Shown: positions 51,652 to 62,028, counted from the stretch's first letter. The stretch is 64,000 nt of DNA from Symbiodinium kawagutii (GCA_009767595.1 VSDK01024160.1:883458-947457), one strand, 5' to 3'. Notes: generated from the sequence alone by a model not told the origin. A program made the numbers and translations.

Positions 51652-53759
51652 ATGGTGAAACTGCTGTTCTTCGCTCAGGCTGCGCTTGCTGCGCTTGGCT
51701 GGCGTGTGCCATGGTATTTTGACTGCCGTCACAACTCAGAGTGGACACACTTTAAGAAAGCATTGGAAGTGCTTGGGGATGTCTACCAGGATGAAGTCTT
51801 TTGGTGGTCACAAGCTTTGTTGGAAAGGATCGAGCCCAGCTTTCTACGGGTGCAAAATACGGATCATCTGTATTTTCTGTGCGATCCGAATGGAACTCTG
51901 AAGGATGATGAATGGGTGCCTTTTCAGTCAGATGAAACCAGCATCTTCAGACTTAGCACAGGAACTGACCAATGGACAAATGAAGAGCAGGAGGAACGAA
52001 GCTATGCGCTAGGTGACTTCTGCTACTTCGGCTACATGACGGCTATTGCCTACCGGACTAGGAATACAGACGCATCGATTCCAGGTGTATTGGAGGGTAG
52101 GACAAACGCCATGACATTGCTTCAAAACTTTTTGATGAGTCGTTCAAACTCATTGGATTTCCTTGAATCCTCTGGCTGGATGAAGCACGAAACCTTGTTG
52201 AAGCACATCTATCCCGAAGCTGGGCCTCCAAGGAACTGGTTCAGGGATTTGCGTGATGATCCCGAAAGGCCATTATGGGAACTTGGGCTGACAGCTGGCA
52301 ACTACACAGGGCAGCCATTGACACTACGAGTGGCGGGCATCGGGTACCCACACACGGGNNNNNNNNNNCGACGCTGGTGCTGGAATTGATTTCTCTTTGG
52401 GAGGAGTTCTTTTCGGACCAGCTGCGACTGCACTCCGCAGTGCATGTGCTTGAACCAGGCCTGGGAGTCGCGGAGCAGGTGCGGGCTGCCAGCGTTTGCA
52501 AGGACTTCCAGAGCTATGGCGACCTTTGCGGCTGGGACGCCCGGCTGTTGAAGCTCAACGCCAAGCACTTCACACGAGTGACGTTGCCCATGGCTGGGCT
52601 TCCCAGTCCACAGATCCAGGAGCCCGAAGCCTTCGTCCAAGATTTCGTGGCTGCCTTCAGGGATGGGATGGATGCTGCAGTTCCTCAGGATCCGAGAATC
52701 GACGCGGCAGACCTCTTGCTGTGCACGGAGCCGGCCTTCCTGTGCAACGCCATGGCCAGAGCCTTCCCTGATCGGCCGCTGGTGGGGTACTTTGCCAATC
52801 CCTTGATGGCGTACCTTCCGCCCTTTCATGCCGAAGCATGGCTGACAGACTTCCTGAGCCTCTCTGCCAATCAGCTGGCACATCGCTCTGCGCAGTTTTT
52901 GGCGGTTGCGAGTACCCGATTTCTGGCGGAACAGGTGAGGTTCCAGACTGGAGCTGCCAGGGTTTATGCAGCCCGTCCTTTGGCAGCATATCTTGGGCCG
53001 GTGCGAGGGCAGTCTGCCTCTGGAGAGGTCATAGTCCTGCGGCAGCCCAGCATGTTTTGGAACTCGCCCTGCATCCTGAATAGCATGGTGCGGATGAACA
53101 TGGAGGAGCTGGAGTCTGCATTTCATGCCAAGTCCGAAGGCTTGAGGGCAACATCCCTGCGCTTCATAGCAAGCGAGGAGTTGGTAGATGGATCTTCTGA
53201 GGCGATTGCCTCATTTGAAGCTTGTGTCATTTTTCCCTACGACGTCTCGCAGATGAGACTGTACGAACTGTATGCTTTGGCCGTTCCGCTTTTTGTACCG
53301 GAACGCAGGCAGCTGCCAAGCTACATTTATCGCGGCCTTACGACGATTGAAGACTTCAACCATGTGTTGGCAGCAGCCGGGTTGGGAGGGAAGAGCTGGC
53401 GAAGCTCTGAATTTGTCGGGCCACACTTGGAGTACAATCCATTTGATCGCAGCTGGCTGGCCGCAGACGCGTGGACACAACTCACACACTGGGTGAGCTT
53501 GCCACACCTGGTACGATTCGCATCAGCAGCCGAGCTCTTGAAGCGTTTAGTGCAGGAAGATTTGCGTCGGGTAACGGCGGCCATGCGTCGGCAGCAAACC
53601 AGGGATGTGCTCAGGGCTTCTCGATTCTGGACGGCCGCCTTAAGTCATCTCGATGCGCCGAAAACATGTGCACCTGCGCGGTTGTTTGACGCACAAACTG
53701 ACAATCAAACATACACCATGCAGAACATACACATCTGCAAATGTTCATCCATACTTTGA
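51652..53759 (+). CDS. Putative secretory-pathway glycosyltransferase-like protein with N gap
   Basis: Intronless ORF nested in intron 2 of the J-domain gene, same strand. It starts at ATG 51652 with a signal-peptide-like N-terminus (MVKLLFFAQAALAALGW). The N-terminal half (about 235 residues) is rich in aromatic residues (YFLCDPNGTL, FCYFGYMTAIAYRTRN). After the gap about 463 residues include DLLLCTEPAFLCNAMARAF, PLVGYFANPLMAYLPP, and near the end the pattern FEACVIFPYDVSQMRLYELY / ALAVPLFVPERRQLPSYIYR. That last block resembles the nucleotide-sugar-binding end of GT-B-fold glycosyltransferases, where Glu-x-Tyr-Ala…Pro-Leu is typical. This is a resemblance from memory, not a domain hit. The two halves are in different frames, so the gap is not truly 10 nt. 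Stop TGA at 53757-53759. Confidence 0.7.
52359..52368. other. Assembly gap (10 N)
   Basis: Interrupts the ORF; flanking coding frames differ by one, so the real missing length is 10+3n+1 (or 10-3n+1). Confidence 0.95.
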
Positions 53760-54002
53760 TCATTTTTGCATGCATGCACCTTTGAGCGCTGCACAAGCGC
53801 GTACGGGTCGTAGGTATTCAGTGTATGTGCAACCATGCATGAGTTTTTCTCTACATGGGTTTATGTTCCGCAAAGACATGGGTGTTGGCAGATGTGCGGA
53901 CGGTTGTTCATGTGCACTTGTGAGTATGTTTCTCTTTACTTGTGTATACTTTTTTGATTTGCACATGTTGTTTGGTTTGTAGTTTTAGGCATTTGTTGCT
54001 TT

Positions 54003-54110
54003 CCCCATAGTGATTTTATATTTAAAACAAACAGTCATTATTTACAAATGGGTGGTTGACAAATATTGTTCATAGGGGTTGAAACTTGAAACCGCCAACA
54101 TCCGCCAACC
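54003..54110. repeat. Family E-like element
   Basis: Shares GGTTGACAAATA…CATAGGGGTTGAAAC with the elements at 30345 and 47100-47235. Confidence 0.4.
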
Positions 54111-54683
54111 AGTTGTGAAATGTACCATGCTGCACGCCCCTTAGCAAAAGCCTCCCAAAACACGGTTGGGCCTCCCAAAATTGATATACAAATTCATCAA
54201 CTCGGCAAAGGTTAGACAAAGACTGTCGTTGCATAACATGTTGAGACCATGGCTTCAGCTGTGTGTTTACAACTGATGCCATTTGATGATATGTGGTTGT
54301 TGTTTTGTTTGTGTTGTTTGATGGGTTGACTGTTTAATTCAACTTACTGTCAAAGTTGTTTAAAGTTTTTCTACCTGCAGTATCTGTTTATTCCTAGATC
54401 GGCTCCAGGCATTAGAAGATACATCATTTGTCTAGCCAATTCTCGTCCATCTAATTCCACTTATCTATCCGACTCTATCTCAACCTCACTGAACCCCATC
54501 AAATCTGATTGAGTCCCTCTGGAATCCGATCTTATGTCAAGTGTCCCATCCATTCATAATGCGCTTGATATCTCATCGATACCAGTCATTGCATTGATCT
54601 AGAATCTCAATCTGGCAAGGTAATGTATCTCAGCATATTTGATCTATATATCTCCATCTCCGTTCCTGTGCCCTGCCTATCAG

Positions 54684-54813
54684 GTTAGCTTTGCAACATC
54701 ATCCTGACAAGAACCCTGACCTGCAAGAGGAAGCTGGAAAGAAGTTTCAGCAAATCACCACTGCTTATGAGACCATCATGTCTCACTTGAAAGTGGCAGG
54801 GACCAAGAATTAA
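54684..54813 (+). CDS. J-domain protein, exon 3
   Basis: Acceptor CC TATCAG|G. Encodes LALQHHPDKNPDLQEEAGKK, carrying the invariant His-Pro-Asp tripeptide that contacts Hsp70, then FQQITTAYETIMSHL (helices III-IV) and a short tail to TAA 54811-54813. Completes the J domain begun in exons 1 and 2. Confidence 0.92.
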
Positions 54814-55137
54814 CCCTGCGGACGATCGCGCTTCCAATCACCCAAAAAGGACTTGCTGCTCCGTCCTTGGCTGGTGGCCTGTGAGGCCCACATGGCCAGT
54901 GTTTGTTTTTGTTTTTCTTGTCCCCAGCATGGCGTTGTCCTTGTGTACGAGTGCGGTGCCCTCGAACACTGGGTTGTTTCCACAAAAATTATGTTGTTGG
55001 CCATCATGAACAAACATTCAGCAATTTACCAGTACTGACTACCAATTTCATGCTTGCTACCATTACCAGCCAATAGTCATCAACAACAAATATGGACTCC
55101 CATTCTTGGAAAACCGCCCCCAAATAGACATAGATAA

Positions 55138-55258
55138 ATGGCTATGGGTCAAAACCCTTGGTCCTCCTGGTTCCCCTATCATTAACCATTGTTTTCCTAC
55201 TACTATTGTTGGTTATTATCCCCTACTTTGGGTTGGTTGATATTGACCCATATTCATA
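55138..55258 (+). repeat. MITE-like element, family A, copy 8
   Basis: GGCTATGGGTCAAAACCCTT to TTGACCCATATTCATA. Followed by a partial second copy expanded with a TTATTG/TAT-rich tract, ending TTGACCCATAGC at 55468. Confidence 0.78.
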
Positions 55259-55289
55259 TATAGCTGGTATATCCCCTAGTTTTGTTGCT

Positions 55290-55425
55290 TATCATCATTA
55301 TTGTTATTGTTATTCTTATTATTACTACTATTATTATTATCACCCTATTACTTGTTGCTTATCATCATTAGTGTCATTGTTATTCTTATTATTACTGTTA
55401 TTGTTATTATCACCCTATTATTCAG
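55290..55425. repeat. (TAT/TTG)-rich tract
   Basis: Degenerate trinucleotide tract with an internal 45-bp direct duplication (CTTGTTGCTTATCATCATTA type). Gives a Leu/Tyr-rich shadow ORF. Confidence 0.75.
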
Positions 55426-55470
55426 CATTAACCAGCTAGTTAACCATTGGTTAACATTGACCCATAGCAG

Positions 55471-55587
55471 CGCGCCCTGAAGAGATGCCGCTCGCAGGTT
55501 CAGAAGAGCCGCAGCGGACCTGTGATCGGCATGATCTCGAAAGTCTCGGGCCGGACGCTGCCCGGGAGATCATTGGACCAGTAGCCA
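55471..55587 (+). CDS. Candidate terminal exon
   Basis: Follows the AG of CATAGCAG at the end of a family A element. One frame reads RALKRCRSQVQKSRSGPVIG then MISKVSGRTLPGRSLDQ and stops at a TAG; another reads an acidic sequence (EEMPLAGSEEPQRTCDRH). Either could be real. If so, the transposon end supplies the acceptor. Confidence 0.4.
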
Positions 55588-55599
55588 GTTGTGTTGGTT

Positions 55600-55672
55600 G
55601 GCTGGGTGGGTGGTTGGTTGGTTGATGGGTGGGCGGACGTGTGGGTGGATGTGTGGGTGGGTGGGTTACGTC
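55600..55672 (+). repeat. G-rich GGTGGGTGG minisatellite
   Basis: Irregular GGTT/GGGTGGGTG repeats with more than four GGG runs on the plus strand; could form a G-quadruplex. Not a telomere repeat. Confidence 0.7.
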
Positions 55673-56278
55673 AAATCATGGCTTAAAAAAAGGTCATCAC
55701 GCTAGCTAAAGTGAAGTAACCAACGAGCGACAATTGATGGTGAATCGTGTTCAATATTGGCTATCAGAGTGGTTATTGTGAGACCCAGCTGTTCATAACC
55801 CCCTTCCAGCATTTGATGGTAATTACACGCCACCTATTTGGGTCAGAACGATGGTAGTTTATTAGCCATGCATCTATTATTCTGCCACTTGATTGCCTGG
55901 TAAACATGCATTTACAATCATATGGCTGCCGGTCCATATCGTGTACCCCTGCTAAACATTCAAGAATAAGCCAAACAAGTCTTTTCTGGATGGTTGGTCA
56001 TCACCCGCAGTCATGTCTAGGCTGGAGACAGCCAGTGGTAGGCCGATACGCCAAGAGTATTCCCTGGGTGTTCCCCTTGGATTCCTCGTTGGTTGATCAA
56101 TGATCACTGGTTCACTGTACTCCTGAGCCGCGCATCAGAAGGGTCAACTGACAGCATCATTTATGTTTGCATTTGTGCATGTCAGTGTCCTGCCGTAATC
56201 CACCATGGCAAGATCTAAATTGTAGATTAGCCACCAAGTGGGGATGGTCCATTTGAAGGTGCACATGCAGGCGCATAG

Positions 56279-56383
56279 GGTTCCATGCTGGGCAGACCCA
56301 ACCTGTTGATGCTTCGCAGGCTATTGGACTTTGGACAAGCGTGGTCTTGGAGGAGTTTGGGGCCCAGTGATGGTACTTCAGCA
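56279..56383 (+). CDS. Weak exon candidate
   Basis: Frame reading SMLGRPNLLMLRRLLDFGQA then WSWRSLGPSDGTSAG. A TTCGCAG inside could be an acceptor. Unidentified. Confidence 0.2.
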
Positions 56384-56802
56384 GGTTTGCACTTGGCCAG
56401 ATTTGTTTCATGATTGTTTGCATTTGCACATGCATACCACCGCAGTTGAAAGACTTATTCAAGTGCTTGTGTCAATGTAAATTGTACGTTCCATGATGCT
56501 CCATGCACATGCTTTGTCGACGTTTGCGCCAGCAAAAAGTACGAAACAGGGGATGACTGTGGAAAAAACATTGCGTACTTACTTTTTCAGACCACTGGAA
56601 AATAAATGCAATACATTGGAACCAAAATACTGTAAGTTTCGCGCGTTTCCCAATCCTTTCTGAGATAGGCGAGTGTTTTGGTCGAATGGTCCCCTGCTCC
56701 TGGTTGCTTTGTCCCCCGGTTCCCTGTTCCTTTCGTCCCCTTGTCCTTTGTTCCCTTCGTCCTTTGATAACCTAGTGACTTGGGTTGATTGGTGTATATT
56801 GA

Positions 56803-56995
56803 TGTAATAGTAGCGGTAGCAGTAGTAGCAGTAGCAGCAGTAGTAGCAGATAGTAGCAGTAGCAGTATATAGGAGGAGTAGTAGTAGGAGTAGTAGTAAC
56901 AGCAAGAGCAGTAGCAGTAGCAGTTGTAGCAATTGCAGCGGTAGAGGCAGCAGAAGCAATAACATCAGCTATAGCGGTTGTAGTAGTTGAAGTAG
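56803..56995. repeat. (AGT/AGC)n trinucleotide tract
   Basis: About 190 bp of GTAGCAGTAGTAGCAG-type repeats; yields poly-Leu and poly-Thr shadow ORFs on the minus strand. Confidence 0.9.
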
Positions 56996-57330
56996 TGCAA
57001 TCGCAATCCTTTTTGTCAGTCTCAATCCAGGGGTCGTCCCCATCATTGCTTCTCCAATTCACGTTTGTTCCGCAGCACTCCGAACAACGGGACCACGGGA
57101 CCAACATGGCGATCTGTTTTAGTGAGTGAATCCGCTTGGATTGGATGTGATTTGCGCGTGTCTTGGCTAATGCCATCTAAGTTTGCCCATTTTGTCGACT
57201 TATCTGCATGCATGTACTGCCTCAAATGCCTCAATGTAGCTTTGTCTATGCATCGGGATCCAGTGCTTCCCATGCAAGGAGGTGTCCTTGGTGTAGTGGG
57301 ACAATGGTTGAAATTTGCTAACCGCAAAGC

Positions 57331-57390
57331 CAAGCCTTGGCTTTGGAGGTGGCAGATGCTCTGTACATCAAAATTGTCAATGATTCATAA
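57331..57390 (+). CDS. Weak exon candidate
   Basis: Frame reading QALALEVADALYIKIVNDS to a TAA, after a CGCAAAG acceptor-like site. Amphipathic and protein-like but short. Confidence 0.28.
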   Translation, partial: QALALEVADALYIKIVNDS

Positions 57391-57506
57391 CGTTTGATGA
57401 TGATGATGACGACGACGACGATGCTGATGATGGTCGTTGAAGCTTGTGTCCGGTACGGGGTGCTTCAAATGATGGCATTGCATTCACAATCAGCAGATGA
57501 CTTGAG

Positions 57507-57591
57507 ATGGCCAATCCATGGTGGTCACACGCACCGAAGGTCGAGTTGGAGATGGTCCATGAGGTACCCAAAAGGCACGCTGCTGAACTAA
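57507..57591 (+). CDS. Candidate exon, unidentified
   Basis: From ATG 57507: MANPWWSHAPKVELEMVHEV then PKRHAAEL, left at CTAA|GTGAGTG, a strong donor. Ends one base into a codon. The exon at 57944 starts with the two bases needed. Confidence 0.4.
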
Positions 57592-57943
57592 GTGAGTGCT
57601 GAGGCCGGTGTGTTCACAGATCCCTGCTTTTCATAGGGGTTTATTGTTTTCTCGATTGGAACGATCAGATTCCTCGTGATGGCTGGGGGGCTTTGTATGA
57701 TAATTTGTATTTTTGAGCTCGTTATGGTGCATAATAGCGTGAAAATTGATCATAGATACATATTTCACACACATATTTCAGAAGGCATCACGGACTTATG
57801 TATGCATGTGTTTGTGCGTGCGTGTGTGTATGTGTGTGTGTGTGTGCTAGCACCTGTCCTGATGGAAAAGAAACCAACCAAAACCATAGCAGTGTTCAAA
57901 TGTGAGGCAGTTTTGAGACCAAAGTTCCACCATTCCAGGTCAG

Positions 57944-58029
57944 GTGGTTCACACAGAAATCGAGTGCCCGTGACAAGGTACGGGAACAACTCTGGCAAAC
58001 ATCAGGAATATGCTACTGGGCTGAGTCAG
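57944..58029 (+). CDS. Candidate exon, unidentified
   Basis: AGGTCAG| acceptor and GTCAG|GTGAGC donor. In the phase set by the previous exon it reads GSHRNRVPVTRYGNNSGKHQ then EYATGLSQ. In another frame it reads WFTQKSSARDKVREQLWQTS, so the frame is not certain. Confidence 0.38.
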
Positions 58030-58281
58030 GTGAGCCTTCCCCCGGGCATTTGAATTTTGTTGAGATGTGGGGTTCTTCGAGGGCACAGTGGCATGGCCCA
58101 TGCCCAGTTTTTGGTGTTTCAATCCTGCCGTGGCCTTCTGCTGGTTGCGCTGCCAGTGATAGGACCCGACAAGATCCAGCCAGAAGAAGCCAAGGTTTCT
58201 TTTAACTTGCTGATCAGGATGCTACCTTCCTCATGACTTGCTGGCCATGTGAGCATGTCTCAATGTCACTGCCAAACTAAG

Positions 58282-58632
58282 GACCTGGAGAGTGCAGAGT
58301 GGATTGTGGCGGTTCATCAGCAGCAGCAGGAGATGGCGCCAGTGGCCGTGGTCTCTAGGAATTGGTTCATGCCATGCCCGTGTTGGATGCTTGGTATACC
58401 TATGAACATCCATCAACCACCAATAACCAGCAAAGTCAAACCAACAGCAACAGAGGGACTTCTGCAACAACCAACGGCAACGGCACCGTTTGTGGGCTGC
58501 CTAGCCAGCAGCGCGAGACCTCGTAGCTTTCACCATCTTCCGGCAGTCACGGACCACAGAGCGTTTCGTGTGGTTGGCTCCAAGTTCTCCGTGGCCTCGT
58601 CGTGGTGTCACCAGGGAGACCTGATCCCATGA
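58282..58632 (+). CDS. Candidate terminal exon(s), unidentified
   Basis: After AACTAAG|GAC, the frame reads DLESAEWIVAVHQQQQEMAP and, further on, TSKVKPTATEGLLQQPTATA and a Ser/Arg/His-rich end to TGA. An intron may separate the two halves. Hydrophilic, no known domain. Confidence 0.38.
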   Translation, partial: DLESAEWIVAVHQQQQEMAPVAVVSRNWFMPCPCWMLGIPMNIHQPPITSKVKPTATEGLLQQPTATAPFVGCLASSARPRSFHHLPAVTDHRAFRVVGSKFSVASSWCHQGDLIP

Positions 58633-58889
58633 TCCCTGGTGACAGGAGAACTTTCCCACGCACTTTGGGAAAGCATTGTCCTTCTTTACGTCTGCAGGTG
58701 AGGATGGGTGTCGATTGATGCAAATTGTGCAGCAACTTTGTGACTTTGTAGCAGTGAATTTGTGTTATTCAATGCAGTTTGGGTGCCTTGCAAACGGAAG
58801 GGAGCAAGCAAGTGATTGTCCCAAAACAAGACCAGCCACTTTTCTCTTCAAACTGGACTGTTTTAGATTTCGTTCCTGTTGTGAGTCGT

Positions 58890-59264
58890 GATCCCCAATG
58901 ACATCCAATATCATCCAATGACCGACCATGGCCGGAAGCCCTATTGATATCTAATGATCATGGTTGACCTACGTCATATCAATAATTAAAATGTCAATCA
59001 CTATCAAAGTTATGGTCAAATATGATCAACCATAGTATCAAGCGCTAATTATTCACATCTATGTCATATCAATTTGTCAAAGTTCAGATGGCCAAAGGCG
59101 CACAAGGTTTCGAACAGCACGGCACCACCTGTAGCTGCAGGTCGTGTTAGGACTCTGACCACTCCTGGCGTGGGGATGCTCAGTAAGCCGCACATGCTCA
59201 CTTTTTTAAGACGGCATGGTGGCTTCAGGTGATTCAAGCAATGTTATGTTCCATGCATGTTTTC
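58890..59264. other. AT-rich spacer
   Basis: No open frame of note. Several ATCATG/TATCAA words; no repeat family recognised. Confidence 0.4.
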
Positions 59265-59386
59265 ATATGGCTATGGGTCAATAGTAATCATCAATAATGG
59301 TGGTTCATAACCAACCAACACTATAGGGAAACTAACGGTTAATGATAGGGGAACCAGGGGTACGGGTTTTGACCCACAGCCATATT
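59265..59386 (-). repeat. MITE-like element, family A, copy 9
   Basis: CATATGGCTATGGGTCAATA to TTTTGACCCACAGCCATAT. It ends about 20 bp before the truncated 5' end of the second retrotransposon. Confidence 0.78.
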
Positions 59387-59404
59387 TGTCCATCCCGCAA
59401 GATT

Positions 59405-61255
59405 TAAATGTATATAATTGAATTAAAATATTTGCAAAGCATCAATGCAACAATTTCTGGAAAACTTTTGGCACAAAATCCATCGTTGGATGAATTTGCA
59501 AATTTTCTGAGAACGTTGTTTGCGGGCTGTGCTGATGTGCCATTGCCAGTCCCGGTGATGAGTGAGCCTCCATGGACTATGGGCGAACTGTGGCACTCCT
59601 TACGCCGGATGAAAGCCAACCGCTGTGATGATGATGCTGGGTTAGTTGCCGAACTTGTTCAATTTTCGCCGGACCATGTTCTGCAGGATTTGCTGAATTT
59701 ATACAACGAAGTATTGTTCTCAGGGGAAGTGCCCGAAGTTTGGAAACTCACAACCTTCATGTTACCAGAAATCGCGGCATGCCAAAGTGCTTGCTGATTA
59801 TCGGCCGATAGCAAGTGTGCGTTTGTTTTACAAAATCTTTGCTTATTTGATGCTTGCTCGGGTGGAACCAACACTAGAAGTTCATCAGCCTGAGGAACAA
59901 CATGGTTTTCGCACAGGGTATCGCATTGAAGAACATTTACTGTCTGCGAATTTGGTGGTGGATAAGTTGTTGGCGGTTAACACGCCCATTTGGATTATTA
60001 GTTTGGATTTGGCCAAAGCCTTCGACCGGGTGATCTGGAATAAGCTGTGGGTTGCATTGCGGACGCATGGCGTTTCCGAGCATTTGGTATGGACAATGCA
60101 AAATCTTTACAGTGGACAGCTGGGACAGGTCCAAGGCAATGCCGGTGACAGTCGAGTGTTTCCAATCGCGGCCGGCGTGAGACAAGGGTGTGTGCTAAGC
60201 CCAAGGTTGTTCACGGCAATTCTTGAGCTGGCCATGCAAAGGTGGAGGCGAAGGGTGGAAACTTCTGCTTGCGGAATTGATTTGGAGGACGGATGTTCGA
60301 AATTGTTGGACCTTCGTTTTGCAGATGATATTTTACTGTTCGCCCGAACCAGATTTGAAACGATTCTGATGTTGGAAATTCTCATGGAAGAACTTGGTCA
60401 TGTTGGTTTGTCTCTCAATGCCGGCAAAACGGTGGTTCTAACAAACGAAGCTCAGCCACCGCAATGTCTGATCCTAACCAGTCATGAGGCAATTGCGGTG
60501 AAGGACAACGATGTCGGACACAAATGGTTGGGGTGTATTCTGTCAGCTGGTGCCAGCGGAAGATCAACTTTGGACACCTACCATCATTTGCAGGCAGCCT
60601 CACGAGCGTTCTTTGCCAACAAACACATTTTGTGTGATCAGAAGGTTCGTCTCGCAGTTCGATTCCGATTCTTTGACCGGGTTATTTCACCTGTTGCCCT
60701 CTATGCTTCTGGACATCGAACAATTCGGTCGGGTGATTTGTACAAGTTGGACGTTGCTTTTCGCAAAATGCTGCGCTTGATTGTCGGGCCGCCAAATTTC
60801 ATTGACTGGAACGCGCCTTGGCCCGATATTCTTCATCATTGGAACGGCAGGGCGACAACGCTTGCAATGCAACACGGGTTGAAAACTTGGTCGGAACAAT
60901 GCCTTACACAACATTGGAAGTTAGCAATGTATGTTGCCAACTTGCCCGTGAACAGGTGGGTGAAACGAATACTGGCTTGGAACCCAAATGGAGTACGAAA
61001 AGCTGGATACCCACGGCACGATTGGACAAGCAAGCTCGTGGCCTATATGCGATTTCGACAATTTGGAGACTGGCATGTTGTTGCTCAAGACCAATCCTTC
61101 TGGATGCAGCTTTGTGATGATTTTGTGAAATTTTGTTCTGCACATTGATGTTTAGTGTATTCTTGTCTCACTCTGCCTGCGCCCCAAAGGGGGCTGCCTT
61201 CGGACATGCAGGCGCAAAGTCAAAAAGTCAAGTCAAGCAAAGACGAAAACTAACT
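59405..61255 (+). mobile_element. 5'-truncated non-LTR retrotransposon
   Basis: Contains the region between endonuclease and reverse transcriptase, the complete reverse transcriptase and the C-terminal region, but no endonuclease: a typical 5'-truncated copy. After the stop there is a GC-rich inverted repeat (61180-61220) and an AAGTCAAAAAGTCAAGTCAA tail. No target-site duplication was recognised. It belongs to a different lineage from the element at 42 kb (FADD box, different 3' end). Confidence 0.85.
59408..61148 (+). pseudogene. Reverse transcriptase of the truncated element, frameshifted
   Basis: First frame to TGA 59797: MKANRCDDDAGLVAELVQFS, then NEVLFSGEVPEVWKLTTFML. One extra base in the AAA of CCAGAAATCG (about 59768-59771) shifts the coding frame. 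The rest is open to TGA 61148: AKVLADYRPIASVRLFYKIF, EQHGFRTGY, the catalytic IISLDLAKAFDRV, AAGVRQGCVLSPRLF and the catalytic box FADD (60318-60329). A long C-terminal region follows (YASGHRTIRS, KRILAWNPNGVRKAGYPRHD, FGDWHVVAQDQSFW). Without endonuclease and with the shift it is not functional on its own. Confidence 0.88.
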
Positions 61256-61569
61256 TGACCAGCATGTGCATGAAGTGGTTGCTGCACCATGCGGGTCTCT
61301 ATTCTGCTCAACATGTGGACCTCTTTGGGCAATTGTAGATTCCAAATCCATCAGTTCCACTTCTCCACCGTTCGATCATCTCCGTGATGTGAAAATTCTT
61401 CGGACCAAGCTTCATGCTGAGGACCATTCTTAGAATTTTAATTCCTACCAATGGCTACAGTATCAGCGAACGGGTTTTGGGTGCGTAACTTTACTCCACA
61501 TGTCCTCTCAGGTCAAAAGCAGGGTCATTAACGACCACGGCTACAAATTTACATGGTTTCTCTCCATAG

Positions 61570-61896
61570 GTGGTGGTGCTAATGTTCCCAGGTGCCCCTC
61601 AAACTTATCCAAAATGTTCTACAACAACAATTTCACATCGGGAAGGTAGCCCATTCCTCACTAAAAGCTTGAAATTTTCAAGTGAAAATAAGAATAACAA
61701 TTATCTCCTGCTGCATTTTGCATGGTCATGGCACCAAAGACGGCTGCAGCACACCACTTTGACAGGCCTTGAGTTTGAAACATCTGGGAGCAGCGCGTGG
61801 GTGCGACGCCCCAGCGTCGGTGTGGCCATGGCCGGGCCAAGTTCTACGGCCAAGGGTGGTAAGCCTACACGGGGACTAGCAAATATATGCATGTGA
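61570..61896 (+). CDS. Weak exon candidate
   Basis: The last part of this frame (LEFETSGSSAWVRRPSVGVA then MAGPSSTAKGGKPTRG) is protein-like; the first half is not. Stops at a TGA just before a family D repeat. Confidence 0.25.
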   Translation: MVVLMFPGAPQTYPKCSTTTISHREGSPFLTKSLKFSSENKNNNYLLLHFAWSWHQRRLQHTTLTGLEFETSGSSAWVRRPSVGVAMAGPSSTAKGGKPTRGLANICM

Positions 61897-62013
61897 CACC
61901 CTCCAGTGAACCAACCAGGCAATGGAAAATCCTCCATGTACAGCTAATCTCCAAGTTTTTCCCTACAAAAAATGGCGATAATTCATCTGCAGGTGAGTTT
62001 ACCAGAGGGTATA
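61896..62013. repeat. Inverted-repeat element, family D, copy 6
   Basis: ACACCCTCCAGTGAACCAAC with GGCAATGGAAAATCCTCCAT at the left; GTTTACCAGAGGGTATAG at the right. Directly precedes a family A copy. Confidence 0.6.
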
Positions 62014-62028
62014 GAAAGACATGTTGAC

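Noticed and set aside
52302..53126. 274-codon minus-strand ORF over the nested gene
   Set aside because: Antisense to a strong plus-strand coding frame with signal peptide; no natural composition.
56579..57176. Poly-Leu and poly-Thr minus-strand ORFs
   Set aside because: Produced by the AGT/AGC trinucleotide tract.
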